From positions 2,086,171-2,093,348 of the forward strand of contig CP070808.1 of NCBI GenBank assembly GCA_020343715.1: a stretch of 7,178 nucleotides of DNA, in the 5' to 3' direction. Shown here one piece after another: positions 1 through 6,583 of the stretch. The notes beneath the pieces were generated by a model. The model worked only from the letters and a program-made list of their open reading frames with translations, was not told the origin of the DNA and ran no database searches. This DNA is from Thermoplasmata archaeon. GTDB lineage: Archaea; Thermoplasmatota; DTKX01; GCA-020343715. Position numbers and translations under genes: made by a program. Positions within the stretch are counted from its first letter, which is position 1. Every line of letters starts with the position of its first letter.

Positions 1-1
1 G

Positions 2-565
2 GAGATCTACATAGCCGACGCGGCGGGCAACCAGGCCCAGACGTACTCCGAGGTGGTGTTCGTTGACACCACGGCCCCCACCATCACGATACAGTCGCCC
101 CAACCGGGCACGAGGACCAAGGAGGACACCGCCACAATCCACGGCTTCACCGAGGAGGGTGCGACCCTAACCCTCAACGGGGAGACGGTGATGGTGCAGT
201 CCGGTGGCGAGTTCCGGCACATCGTGGCCCTGGTGGAGGGACGCAACGAGTTCGCCCTCGAGGTGGAGGACGGCATGGGCAATTCCGCCACCGCATCCCT
301 CTCGGTCCTCAGGGACACCGAAGTGACCACCGGTGAGACCAGCTCGACCGGAGCGACCATGACGGGCTTCGTGCTGGGCCTGGTGATGGGCATAGTGCTG
401 ATGCTGGCCTTCGGGTTCGTGCGGGCGAGGCGCGGAGAGGGGAGGGAACCGCCTGAGGGCCCTAGGCCGCCCGAGCCGAGGGAGCCATTCCACGCCCCTC
501 CTGCCCGAGAGGCCCCCCAGGTCCCCGCCGGGGACATGGAAGAGGGCGGTTGGGAGGAGTACTGA
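2..565 (+). CDS. C-terminal part of a membrane-anchored surface protein with Ig-like repeats (5' end outside window)
   Basis: The reading frame is open from base 2 to a TGA at 563-565, giving 187 visible residues. No start is visible, and the GTG codons near 53 lie inside a domain, so this is the end of a longer protein. The first residues finish one repeat (ADAAGN motif). A second repeat follows: VDTTAP, ITIQSP, a NGE turn, EGRNEF, then DGMGNS. This is the layout of bacterial/archaeal Ig-like beta-sandwich modules such as the glucodextranase B-like type. Next come a Thr/Ser-rich spacer and one hydrophobic helix (about 362-421), then an Arg-rich stop (RARR). The last roughly 47 residues hold 11 prolines and many acidic residues and should face the cytoplasm. 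Inferred role: envelope or adhesin-like protein with most of its mass outside the cell. No substrate or partner can be named. asnS follows after 52 bp with its own promoter-like box. Confidence 0.75.
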   Translation, partial: EIYIADAAGNQAQTYSEVVFVDTTAPTITIQSPQPGTRTKEDTATIHGFTEEGATLTLNGETVMVQSGGEFRHIVALVEGRNEFALEVEDGMGNSATASLSVLRDTEVTTGETSSTGATMTGFVLGLVMGIVLMLAFGFVRARRGEGREPPEGPRPPEPREPFHAPPAREAPQVPAGDMEEGGWEEY

Positions 566-575
566 GCTGCGGAGC

Positions 576-583
576 GTTTTTAA
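576..583 (+). promoter_or_regulatory. TATA-like box for asnS; T-run may also end the upstream transcript
   Basis: A GTTTTTAA tract stands out in GC-rich DNA, about 35 bp before the asnS start. That spacing fits an archaeal TATA box with transcription beginning near 605-610 and a very short leader. The five consecutive T residues (577-581) lie 12 bp after the stop of the surface protein gene, so the same tract could serve as an oligo-T terminator for it. Assigned from position and composition only. Confidence 0.5.
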
Positions 584-617
584 CGAAGCTCGGCCTTAGG
601 GCCCCCAAGGTGAGCAT

Positions 618-1904
618 GTGGAGCCCATCGGAAGTGTGCTGGAGGGGACCTTCGATGACAGGGAGGTCTCCATCCGGGGCTGGGTGTACAGGACCCGGTC
701 CTCGGGGTCACTGGCCTTCGTGACCGTCCGCGACTCCACCGGCGTCATCCAGGCGGTGGCGTCGAAGAAGGACATGGACGAACAGCAGTTCGACGCCCTC
801 AAGAGGGCGCTCATCGAGTCCTCGGTCGAGGTCACCGGCCGGGTCAATCCCGACGAGCGGGCCCCCGGTGGTCGGGAGCTCCACGTGACCACGGTCAAGG
901 TGGTCCATGCCGCCGAGGACTTCCCTATATACAAGGACAAGTCCGAGGAGTACCTGCTGGACGTGCGCCACCTATGGCTCCGAAGCCGTGAGATGACGGC
1001 CACGCTGAAGCTGCGCAGCACCGTCATCAGCGCCCTTCGCGACTACTATCTGGGCGAGGGCTACTACGAGAGCCAAGGCCCCATGTTCGTGGGGGGTCAG
1101 GTGGAGGGGGGTTCGACGCTTTTCGAGGTGCCCTACTTCGAGCGGAAGGTGTTCCTGACCCAGAGCTCTCAGCTATACCTGGAGGCCCTCATCTTCGGAA
1201 TGGAGAAGGTGTTCACCCTGGCGCCCTCGTTCCGTGCGGAGAAGTCCCGGACGCGACGCCACGTGACGGAGTTCTGGCACTTCGAGATCGAGACGGCATG
1301 GGTGGGCAACGACGGCATGATGGACATCGAGGAGGAGACCATCAGGTACGTGGCCCGGCGGGTCATGGAGGACCGGGGCCCGGAGCTGGAGGTCCTGGGC
1401 CGCGACCTGGACGCCCTGCGGGCGGTGGAAGAGCCCTTCCCGAGGATGCGCTACGACGAGGCCGTGGAGACGATGCAGGCCAACGGCGCCAGCGTGGAGT
1501 GGGGGGACGACTTCGGGTACGAGGAGGAGAAGGCCCTCACGAAGGACACCCTGGTCCCCATACATGTACATCACTTCCCGAGGGAGCTCAAGGCCTTCTA
1601 CCACCGGCCCGACCCGACGGAGGTGGACAGGGTGCTCAACCACGACCTCATCGCCCCCGTGGTGGGGGAGATAATCGGCGGCGGGGAGCGCATCTGGGAG
1701 CTCGAGGTCCTCCTCGACCGCATAGACGCCGAGGAGCTGGACCGGGAGGCGTACCAGTGGTACATCGACCTCCGCAGGTTCGGCTCGGTCCCCCACTCCG
1801 GCTACGGCATGGGCGTCGACCGGGTGGTCCAGTGGCTGGGAGGCATAGAGCACATCAAGTGGGCACTTCCGTTCCCGCGTGATAGAAGGCGCATCTACCC
1901 GTGA
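618..1904 (+). CDS. asnS: Asparaginyl-tRNA synthetase (archaeal type, class IIb)
   Basis: This enzyme charges tRNA-Asn with asparagine using ATP in the cytoplasm. It has 428 residues, the usual length for archaeal AsnRS. Residues about 6-105 form the OB-fold anticodon-binding domain (RGWVYRTRSSG, then VTVRDSTGVIQ). The class II catalytic core follows. Motif 1 is around 135-156 and keeps its proline (P155). An EGGSTLFEV segment lies at 163-171 and LTQSSQLYLEA at 180-190. Motif 2 starts at FRAEKSRTRRH (205-215) and runs into TEFWHFE. Motif 3 is GYGMGVDR (395-402) with the ATP-binding arginine R402. The TEFWHFE segment and the RIYP C-terminus favour AsnRS; archaeal AspRS usually ends in a form like RLTP. 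The start is GTG at 618, because GGTGA (609-613) sits 4 nt before it; the ATG at 616 is out of frame. Direct Asn-tRNA formation means GatCAB is not needed for asparagine here. Specificity against AspRS is inferred from motifs. Confidence 0.92.
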   Translation: MEPIGSVLEGTFDDREVSIRGWVYRTRSSGSLAFVTVRDSTGVIQAVASKKDMDEQQFDALKRALIESSVEVTGRVNPDERAPGGRELHVTTVKVVHAAEDFPIYKDKSEEYLLDVRHLWLRSREMTATLKLRSTVISALRDYYLGEGYYESQGPMFVGGQVEGGSTLFEVPYFERKVFLTQSSQLYLEALIFGMEKVFTLAPSFRAEKSRTRRHVTEFWHFEIETAWVGNDGMMDIEEETIRYVARRVMEDRGPELEVLGRDLDALRAVEEPFPRMRYDEAVETMQANGASVEWGDDFGYEEEKALTKDTLVPIHVHHFPRELKAFYHRPDPTEVDRVLNHDLIAPVVGEIIGGGERIWELEVLLDRIDAEELDREAYQWYIDLRRFGSVPHSGYGMGVDRVVQWLGGIEHIKWALPFPRDRRRIYP

Positions 1905-1908
1905 TGCG
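1890..1908. terminator. Small hairpin over the asnS stop, between convergent genes
   Basis: CGCATC (1890-1895) pairs perfectly with GATGCG (1903-1908) around a 7-nt loop and covers the asnS TGA (1902-1904). The DUF835 gene stops 11 bp beyond on the other strand. The hairpin exists in both transcripts, so it could mark both 3' ends. There is no oligo-T tract on either strand here, so termination is unproven; a 6-bp stem can also arise by chance. Confidence 0.25.
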
Positions 1909-1915
1909 ACCCGTC

Positions 1916-2692
1916 CTAGGTGAAGTCGATCACCTCTAGGTCCTTCTCCAGGAGGTACAGCGTCTTGGGGTCGATGCTCTTGGGGTCCACGGGCACAATG
2001 AGCATGCTCTCGGAGACCATCACGTTCTCGTTGAGGGAGAACAGCAGCTTGATGATGCTGTCGTTGCCGTTGTAGTAGATGAGGTACTCGATGCCCTCGA
2101 GGAGGATGGCCCCTCGGTCGTTGTGCTTCATGAAGTCCTTGACGATGATGTTGATCTGGGCCACGTTGGTGGGATTGATCAGGTTGTTCTCCGTCAGGTA
2201 GATGTCAGTGAGCCACTTGGTCTCGATCTTGCCGAAGCCGTACTCGGACTCCAAGATGGTCGGCTTCGTCCTGGACACGCACAGTCCGGAGTAGCCCTTG
2301 TCCGCCAGCTGCTTGAACAGGAGGTAGGTCTGCTTGGACTTGCCGAACTCCTTGACGAGGTACGACCTTCCTGGGGTCATCCTCTCGACCAGCATCTCCA
2401 CCTCGGGCGAGTCGCCCACTGGCCGGTCGGCCTCCCAGTGGAAGTGGCTCAAGAAGAAGTTCTCGGGGGTGCCCAGAAGCTGGTTGCACCGGCGTGCGAA
2501 GTCACGGGCGAAGGCCAGCCCCTCCTCCAGGTTCCCAGAGAGGTCGATGTCGCCGTTGGTGCCCGCCACCAGGGGATGCTCCGTCAGCACCTCCTCGAGG
2601 ATCTCGCGCACCAGAGTGGGGTCCTGGATGGTGCAAAGCTCGGAGTACATGTTGGAGAAGTTCTGCTCGACCTCCTCAGCCTTCAGCACCAC
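1916..2692 (-). CDS. DUF835 domain protein, function unknown
   Basis: The protein has 258 residues from the preferred GTG at 2692. The frame also opens with a GTG at 2701 (261 residues) directly after an in-frame TAG, but AGGTGA (2703-2698) overlaps that codon and lies 5 nt before the 2692 GTG, so 2692 fits better. Residues about 1-100 are a helical N-terminal region I do not recognise. Residues about 105-255 match DUF835: GRSYLV, then a TYLLFKQLADKGYSGLCVSR stretch, WLTD (160-163), a hydrophobic strand AILLEGIEYLI (195-205), and a VPVDP/LYLLEKDLE ending. The strand order resembles a RecA/KaiC-like ATPase. KEFGKSKQ (114-121) sits where a Walker A loop would be but lacks GxxxxGK[ST], so ATP binding is doubtful. 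There is no signal peptide or membrane helix, so it should be cytoplasmic. It is divergent from the coiled-coil gene and convergent with asnS. A role as a regulatory or signalling adaptor is a guess. The stop is TAG. Confidence 0.85.
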   Translation of the reverse strand: MVLKAEEVEQNFSNMYSELCTIQDPTLVREILEEVLTEHPLVAGTNGDIDLSGNLEEGLAFARDFARRCNQLLGTPENFFLSHFHWEADRPVGDSPEVEMLVERMTPGRSYLVKEFGKSKQTYLLFKQLADKGYSGLCVSRTKPTILESEYGFGKIETKWLTDIYLTENNLINPTNVAQINIIVKDFMKHNDRGAILLEGIEYLIYYNGNDSIIKLLFSLNENVMVSESMLIVPVDPKSIDPKTLYLLEKDLEVIDFT

Positions 2693-2697
2693 TCGGC

Positions 2698-2703
2698 TCA
2701 CCT
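2698..2703 (-). promoter_or_regulatory. Shine-Dalgarno site that favours the 2692 start of the DUF835 gene
   Basis: On the minus strand this reads AGGTGA, followed by five bases and then GTG at 2692-2690. The same GGTGA core sits 4 nt before the asnS GTG. Starting at 2701 instead would place the ribosome site on top of the start codon. Confidence 0.6.
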
Positions 2704-2750
2704 AGCTACCCAGCACGAAGTCTGGCCGTCCTTTCCGACGATGGTTTGCG

Positions 2751-2758
2751 TTTATAAA
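2751..2758 (-). promoter_or_regulatory. TATA-like box TTTATAAA, probably for the DUF835 gene
   Basis: A perfect palindrome TTTATAAA in GC-rich surroundings. Read leftwards it predicts transcription from about 2728, leaving a leader of roughly 35 nt to the GTG at 2692. Being symmetric it could also fire rightwards, but nothing open begins at a suitable distance on that side. Confidence 0.5.
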
Positions 2759-2790
2759 CCCTTGCCCATGGTTACTAATCGGGAGAATGC

Positions 2791-2825
2791 AGGATTTGTG
2801 GTACACTGGCACATTTCCACAACCT
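2791..2825. repeat. Imperfect inverted repeat between divergent promoters
   Basis: TTGTGG (2796-2801) is matched by CCACAA (2817-2822), with outer AGG and CCT arms paired if two bases bulge. The centre lies about 38 bp left of the rightward TATA-like box and about 55 bp right of the leftward one. This position suits an operator for a dimeric regulator, but with only six perfect base pairs it may be chance. Confidence 0.25.
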
Positions 2826-2843
2826 GGTTTTCATGGGCGAAGG

Positions 2844-2851
2844 ATATTATA
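2844..2851 (+). promoter_or_regulatory. TATA-like box ATATTATA for the coiled-coil gene
   Basis: ATATTATA lies in the AT-richest part of the intergenic region and is preceded by purines (GCGAAGG) that could act as a BRE. It predicts transcription from about 2873-2877, leaving a leader of about 40 nt to codon 2916 or about 76 nt to the GTG at 2952. Confidence 0.5.
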
Positions 2852-2903
2852 CCATGGCCCGGAATTGATATGCGAGCTAGTGCTCCGCAGACCCAGCACC
2901 GCC

Positions 2904-2910
2904 GGGGTGA
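2904..2910 (+). promoter_or_regulatory. Strong Shine-Dalgarno GGGGTGA pointing at an ACG codon (2916)
   Basis: GGGGTGA is the best ribosome-binding site before the coiled-coil frame. Five bases later comes ACG (2916-2918), in frame with the large gene and directly after an in-frame TAG (2913-2915). Spacing is the same as for the other genes of the window, which start with GTG or ATG at that distance. Confidence 0.5.
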
Positions 2911-2951
2911 CATAGACGGCAGACGATGAAGGTCGCAAGAAGGTCAAGCGG

Positions 2952-5900
2952 GTGCGCAAGGTGGCCGCACCGCCCTCCAGCGAGGGCGAGGACCCCGGGG
3001 ACTTCGACGGGGACGAGGCCGATGCGTACCGGTTCGTCACCGTGCCACCTATCGAAGAGGGTGCGAGACCCCGGGCGGGCGATTCTCCCGTCAGCGAGCA
3101 GGTGAGGGAGCTGTTCAACGAGTTCCAGCGGGACGTGGCCATCGACGGTGACTCCTTCATGCAGTTCATGCTATGGGCGGAGGCCGCCGAGGACGTGGTC
3201 TTCGAGGACCTGCTCATCGCCACCAAGAGCGTCTACAACGTGATGAACGAGCCCCTCCCTTGCGGCAAGGAGGCTTGGGACGGCCTGGTGGAGATGGCCA
3301 ACATGGTCGAGGTCTCCATCGTGTCCGAGTCGGAGATGGAGTACGCCCTGGAGGTCTTCTCAAAGGCCTACGACCTCTACAGGGCCGAGCTGCAAAGGTT
3401 GGACGACGAGAGGTCCGAGGCGGAGCGCATGTCCTCCCAGCGCATCTCCGAGGAGATCCTGGCGGAGGACGACACGTTCCTCTCCGAGGTTGTCGAGGAG
3501 GAGCCAGTGGTCGAGGAGGTCTCGGACGAGGAGTACGATGCCGCGCTGGAGCGCTGGGAGAAGTTGGTGGACGACACCAGGTACCAGATCAACTCCACGA
3601 AGGCCGACTTCGACGAGCTGATGGAGGAGCTGGCCCAGCCCAAGGATGAGCGGGAACAGGCCCTCTCACGCCTTCGCGTCCTGCAGAAGGACGCCAAGAG
3701 GAGGAAGGCCCGGCTGGAGCGGTACCAGAGGGGCCGCATCAGCGACGCCAAGGCCGAGGAGATATCCAACCTGGAGCGGGAGCTGCTGGCCATCGAGGAG
3801 GAGACGGAAGACTGGGAGTCCCGCCTCGCCATCGCCCAAGAGCGCATCGACCAGAACATTGGCCTCTGCGCCGAGAAGAGGGGCCAATTCGTCCACATCA
3901 AGGAGGAGGTCAACTCCCTCCTTAACAGTCTGCCCTCCAAGGAGAGGTCAACGGTCAGCGAGGCGCTGGCCGGGGAGCTGCACGACCTGGACGAGATCCT
4001 CGAGGACGTGGACGAGTGGCTCTCGGAGCTGACCTCAGAGGGAGCCGGTACCCCTGGGGACAGCGCCTCCATCATCGACAGCGGGCCTCCCGTGGGGGAC
4101 GTGGCCCGGGAGAAGGCCGAGTCCATATCCAGCCAGGTGGTCGAGCGGACGGTGGAGGAGTCGGAGGAGCTGCCCGAGGCGCCCCCCGTCGTGTACATGG
4201 ACGCCGACGTAAGGAGGATGTTGTCGGAGCTGCCCATCGAGCGCCCTCCCGAGGAGGAGCTGCTCCTGCGCATCGACACCTTGCAGCAGGAGCTGATCAA
4301 CCGCGAGAACGCCATCCTGAAGCTGGAGCACACCATCGAGGAGCTGATGGAGGACAAGCAGGGCAGCACCACCGCCGTCGAGCTGGAGCGGAACAAGTAC
4401 AAGCTGGAGCTTAACAAGATCCAAGATGAGCTGACTGAGAAGCAGGGCCTCCTGGAGCAGTACCTGGACGTCATCAGGAACCTGGAGACCCAGATGGAGG
4501 GCAAGGACCGGGAGCTGCGGGAGACGCTGGTGCTGAACCGCAAGAAGACCGACGAGCTCCGGCAGAAGGAGGCTGAGCTGGAGACCCTCGAGCGGGAGCT
4601 GGTGGAGCGCCAGGAGGAGTTCCGGCAGGAGAAGCAGGAGCTGATGGACCGGGAGGTCAAGCTGAACACCCAGGTCTCCGAGAGGGAGAGCCAGGAGCGG
4701 GAGATGGCCAAGAAGGACCTGACCCTGGAGCTCCGGAACGAACAGATGAGGAAGAAGATGGACCGCCTTACCGGCCGTGAGCTGGAGCTGCAGCGCGTCA
4801 CCTCCAAGAACAAGGAGATGGAGGAGATGCTGGGCCTCAAGGAGAGGGAGCTGCAGAACCTGAAGACGGAGCTGGACGTCCGGGAGGACGAGCTCCGGCG
4901 CCGTGAGACGTCCATCGAGGAGCGGACCGAGGAGCTGAAGAAGCTGCAGTCCGACGTCACAAAGCTGGAGCACCGCGTCCGGAGCCGGGACGAGACCCTC
5001 CGTCGCCGGGAGGCCCATAGCGAGGAGGAGGAGATACGCATCCGGAACCTGGAGGCATTCATCGCCGAGCGGGAGGTGCAGCTCCGGGACCGGGAGGAGG
5101 AGCTCAACCTGCGGGAGGCCAAGGTGGACAGCACCGTCGCCACCATCGACTCCCAGCGGGAGCGGTTGGAGAACGACCGCCGTCAGGTGTCCGTCCAACG
5201 CCAGGACGCGGAGCGACTGCGCATCGCCCAGGACCAGCGCCACGAGGACCTGATGCGCCGTGAGGACTCCCTGTCGGTCCGCGAGGACACCCAGCGGGAG
5301 CGGGAGAGGGCCGTCCAGCTCCGCGAGGAGCGCCTCGAGCTGGAAAAGGAGGAGATGTCCCGGCTCCGAGAGGAGGTGGAGGACATCGAGCTCAAGTGGT
5401 CCGCCAGGGAGAAGAACCTCCTGGAGCGGTTGGAGACCTTCAACTCCGAGAAGGAGGAGCTGATGGACGACTGGAAGGCCACCAAGGACCGGGTCAGGGA
5501 GCTGGAGCGTGAGAAGGCCGAGCTCACCGCCCGCCTCATAGCCGCCGAGAGCAGCCTGATGAACAAGGACGGCGAGATCCTGGAGATCGCCAAGGAGCTG
5601 GAGGCCTCCCGGGGTCGCGGCGACGATGCCGTGGTGCAGCTCGAGGACGGCGTGAAGACCTCCCTCAAGCGCATCATGGAGGACATCGAGCGCCAGCAGG
5701 TGGAGCTGCACGAGCTGGAGGCCCGGGCCTCCAAGGTGGACCAGCGGGAGCGGTCCCTCATCGAGAAGGAGGAGATGCTCGCCAGCGAGCGGGAGAAGGT
5801 CCGGGAGGAGGTGGCCCAGAAGCAGAGGGGCCAGACGGACCTCCAAGAGGCGATGGAGGACCTGGACAGGCGGACCTCCACCATCGAGGAGATGGAGCGG

Positions 5901-6515
5901 ACCGTAAAGGACCGGGAGACCCAGCTGGTGACCCGGGAGGAGGAGCTGGCCGCCCGGGAGGATGTCGTCCGGAAGCGGGAGCGGGACATGGACCGCGTCA
6001 CCACCGCCGAGGCCGCCGAGGCCCGCGCGGAGGACCGGGAGGAGGAGCTGACCACCCTCCAGCACACCCTCGAGGACAGGACCACCGACCTGGAGGTGCG
6101 CGAGGAGGAGGTGGAGAGGAAGATGTCCCACCTGCGCGAGGAGGAGGTGGAGCTGGAGCGACAGAAGGCTGAGCTGATGCTCGCCCGTGAGAACATGCTG
6201 AAGGCCAGCGCGGAGATGGAGGAGGCACCCCCGCCGGCGGCCATCCTCTCTGCCCCGCCGCCCTCGGAGGTGGCCATGAGCCGTGCCCGCTCCGGCCTAG
6301 CCATGCGGGCCGCGCTGATGGTCGCCCAGAGCCGCCGGGAATGGGAGGAAGCGGAGGCCTCGGCCCAAGAGGAGAAGGCGGCGGACGGGGAGGAGATGAA
6401 GCCCCTGGCACGGCTCAAATGTAAGACGTGCGAGACGATAATCCCCATCTACACGGCGGAGCGGCCCCTGGAGTTCACCTGCCCCGATTGCGGCAAGAAG
6501 GGCATCCTCAAGTAG
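2952..6515 (+). CDS. Giant coiled-coil protein with C-terminal zinc ribbon, function unknown
   Basis: The frame encodes 1187 residues from GTG 2952, the first standard start after an in-frame TAG at 2913. A better ribosome site suggests ACG 2916 instead, adding 12 residues (MADDEG-like start). Residues 1-45 are acidic and disordered. Residues about 46-165 form a helical domain I do not recognise. A coiled coil runs at about 190-325 and a Pro/Ser linker at about 363-434. Then comes a long rod (434-1092) with no proline or cysteine and heptad-spaced Arg-Glu pairs. A proline-rich hinge (1093-1104) leads to a short basic helix (1107-1130) and a zinc ribbon, C1157-x2-C1160-x16-C1177-x2-C1180. I see no Walker A, no hinge domain, no signal peptide and no membrane helix, so it is not SMC, Rad50 or a surface protein. 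A structural or tethering role in the cytoplasm is inferred from shape alone. The extreme GAG/AAG bias follows from the amino-acid content. It is divergent from the DUF835 gene, and a small zinc-ribbon gene follows after 68 bp. Confidence 0.85.
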   Translation: MRKVAAPPSSEGEDPGDFDGDEADAYRFVTVPPIEEGARPRAGDSPVSEQVRELFNEFQRDVAIDGDSFMQFMLWAEAAEDVVFEDLLIATKSVYNVMNEPLPCGKEAWDGLVEMANMVEVSIVSESEMEYALEVFSKAYDLYRAELQRLDDERSEAERMSSQRISEEILAEDDTFLSEVVEEEPVVEEVSDEEYDAALERWEKLVDDTRYQINSTKADFDELMEELAQPKDEREQALSRLRVLQKDAKRRKARLERYQRGRISDAKAEEISNLERELLAIEEETEDWESRLAIAQERIDQNIGLCAEKRGQFVHIKEEVNSLLNSLPSKERSTVSEALAGELHDLDEILEDVDEWLSELTSEGAGTPGDSASIIDSGPPVGDVAREKAESISSQVVERTVEESEELPEAPPVVYMDADVRRMLSELPIERPPEEELLLRIDTLQQELINRENAILKLEHTIEELMEDKQGSTTAVELERNKYKLELNKIQDELTEKQGLLEQYLDVIRNLETQMEGKDRELRETLVLNRKKTDELRQKEAELETLERELVERQEEFRQEKQELMDREVKLNTQVSERESQEREMAKKDLTLELRNEQMRKKMDRLTGRELELQRVTSKNKEMEEMLGLKERELQNLKTELDVREDELRRRETSIEERTEELKKLQSDVTKLEHRVRSRDETLRRREAHSEEEEIRIRNLEAFIAEREVQLRDREEELNLREAKVDSTVATIDSQRERLENDRRQVSVQRQDAERLRIAQDQRHEDLMRREDSLSVREDTQRERERAVQLREERLELEKEEMSRLREEVEDIELKWSAREKNLLERLETFNSEKEELMDDWKATKDRVRELEREKAELTARLIAAESSLMNKDGEILEIAKELEASRGRGDDAVVQLEDGVKTSLKRIMEDIERQQVELHELEARASKVDQRERSLIEKEEMLASEREKVREEVAQKQRGQTDLQEAMEDLDRRTSTIEEMERTVKDRETQLVTREEELAAREDVVRKRERDMDRVTTAEAAEARAEDREEELTTLQHTLEDRTTDLEVREEEVERKMSHLREEEVELERQKAELMLARENMLKASAEMEEAPPPAAILSAPPPSEVAMSRARSGLAMRAALMVAQSRREWEEAEASAQEEKAADGEEMKPLARLKCKTCETIIPIYTAERPLEFTCPDCGKKGILK

Positions 6516-6544
6516 TTACCCCGATTCCCGTTGCAAAGGAAATG

Positions 6545-6550
6545 TATTAA
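6545..6550 (+). promoter_or_regulatory. Possible TATA-like box for the small zinc-ribbon gene
   Basis: TATTAA, within AATGTATTAACG, lies 33 bp before the ATG at 6584 in a 68-bp gap. Transcription would begin near 6572-6576, giving an almost leaderless mRNA. The gene could also be read through from the coiled-coil gene. Confidence 0.4.
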
Positions 6551-6558
6551 CGTGACTT

Positions 6559-6578
6559 CACCTATTCGGGGAAAGGTG
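6559..6578 (+). promoter_or_regulatory. Hairpin that would mask the ribosome-binding site of the small zinc-ribbon gene
   Basis: CACCT (6559-6563) pairs with AGGTG (6574-6578). After a bulged A, TTC (6565-6567) pairs with GAA (6571-6573) around a GGG loop. AGGTG is the Shine-Dalgarno, 5 nt before the ATG at 6584. The hairpin can form only in a transcript starting before 6559, for example readthrough from the upstream gene; the local TATA-like box would start RNA inside it. Confidence 0.3.
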
Positions 6579-6583
6579 TGTTT

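Noticed and set aside
616..618. ATG at 616 as the asnS start
   Set aside because: It is out of frame with the synthetase; GTG 618 is in frame and correctly spaced from GGTGA.
2764..2859. Two CCATGG-centred sites flanking the intergenic region as paired operators
   Set aside because: The match is nine bases with one mismatch around a common palindrome, and the placement relative to the two TATA-like boxes differs.
2907..2918. GTG-ACA-TAG-ACG read as a start with pyrrolysine at TAG
   Set aside because: Three other genes in the window end in TAG, the TAG would be codon 3, and no SD stands before that GTG. A start at or after 2916 is simpler.
2123..2929. Plus-strand open frame opposite the DUF835 gene, running into the intergenic region
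   Set aside because: The minus strand encodes a clear DUF835 protein with family motifs; the plus frame has low-complexity residues and no domain.
3377..6448. Long antisense open frames (up to about 700 codons) opposite the coiled-coil gene
   Set aside because: They are rich in Ser/Arg or Leu/Gln and mirror the GAG/AAG/CGG codons of the sense gene. They lack recognisable domains; stop codons are simply rare opposite such coding.
2952..6515. SMC, Rad50 or other ABC-type coiled-coil ATPase
   Set aside because: No Walker A, signature or Walker B motif is present at either end, and there is no hinge domain in the rod.
6519..6571. CCCCGA / TCGGGG inverted repeat in the gap before the small zinc-ribbon gene
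   Set aside because: Only six base pairs with a 41-nt spacer, and the right arm overlaps a better local hairpin.
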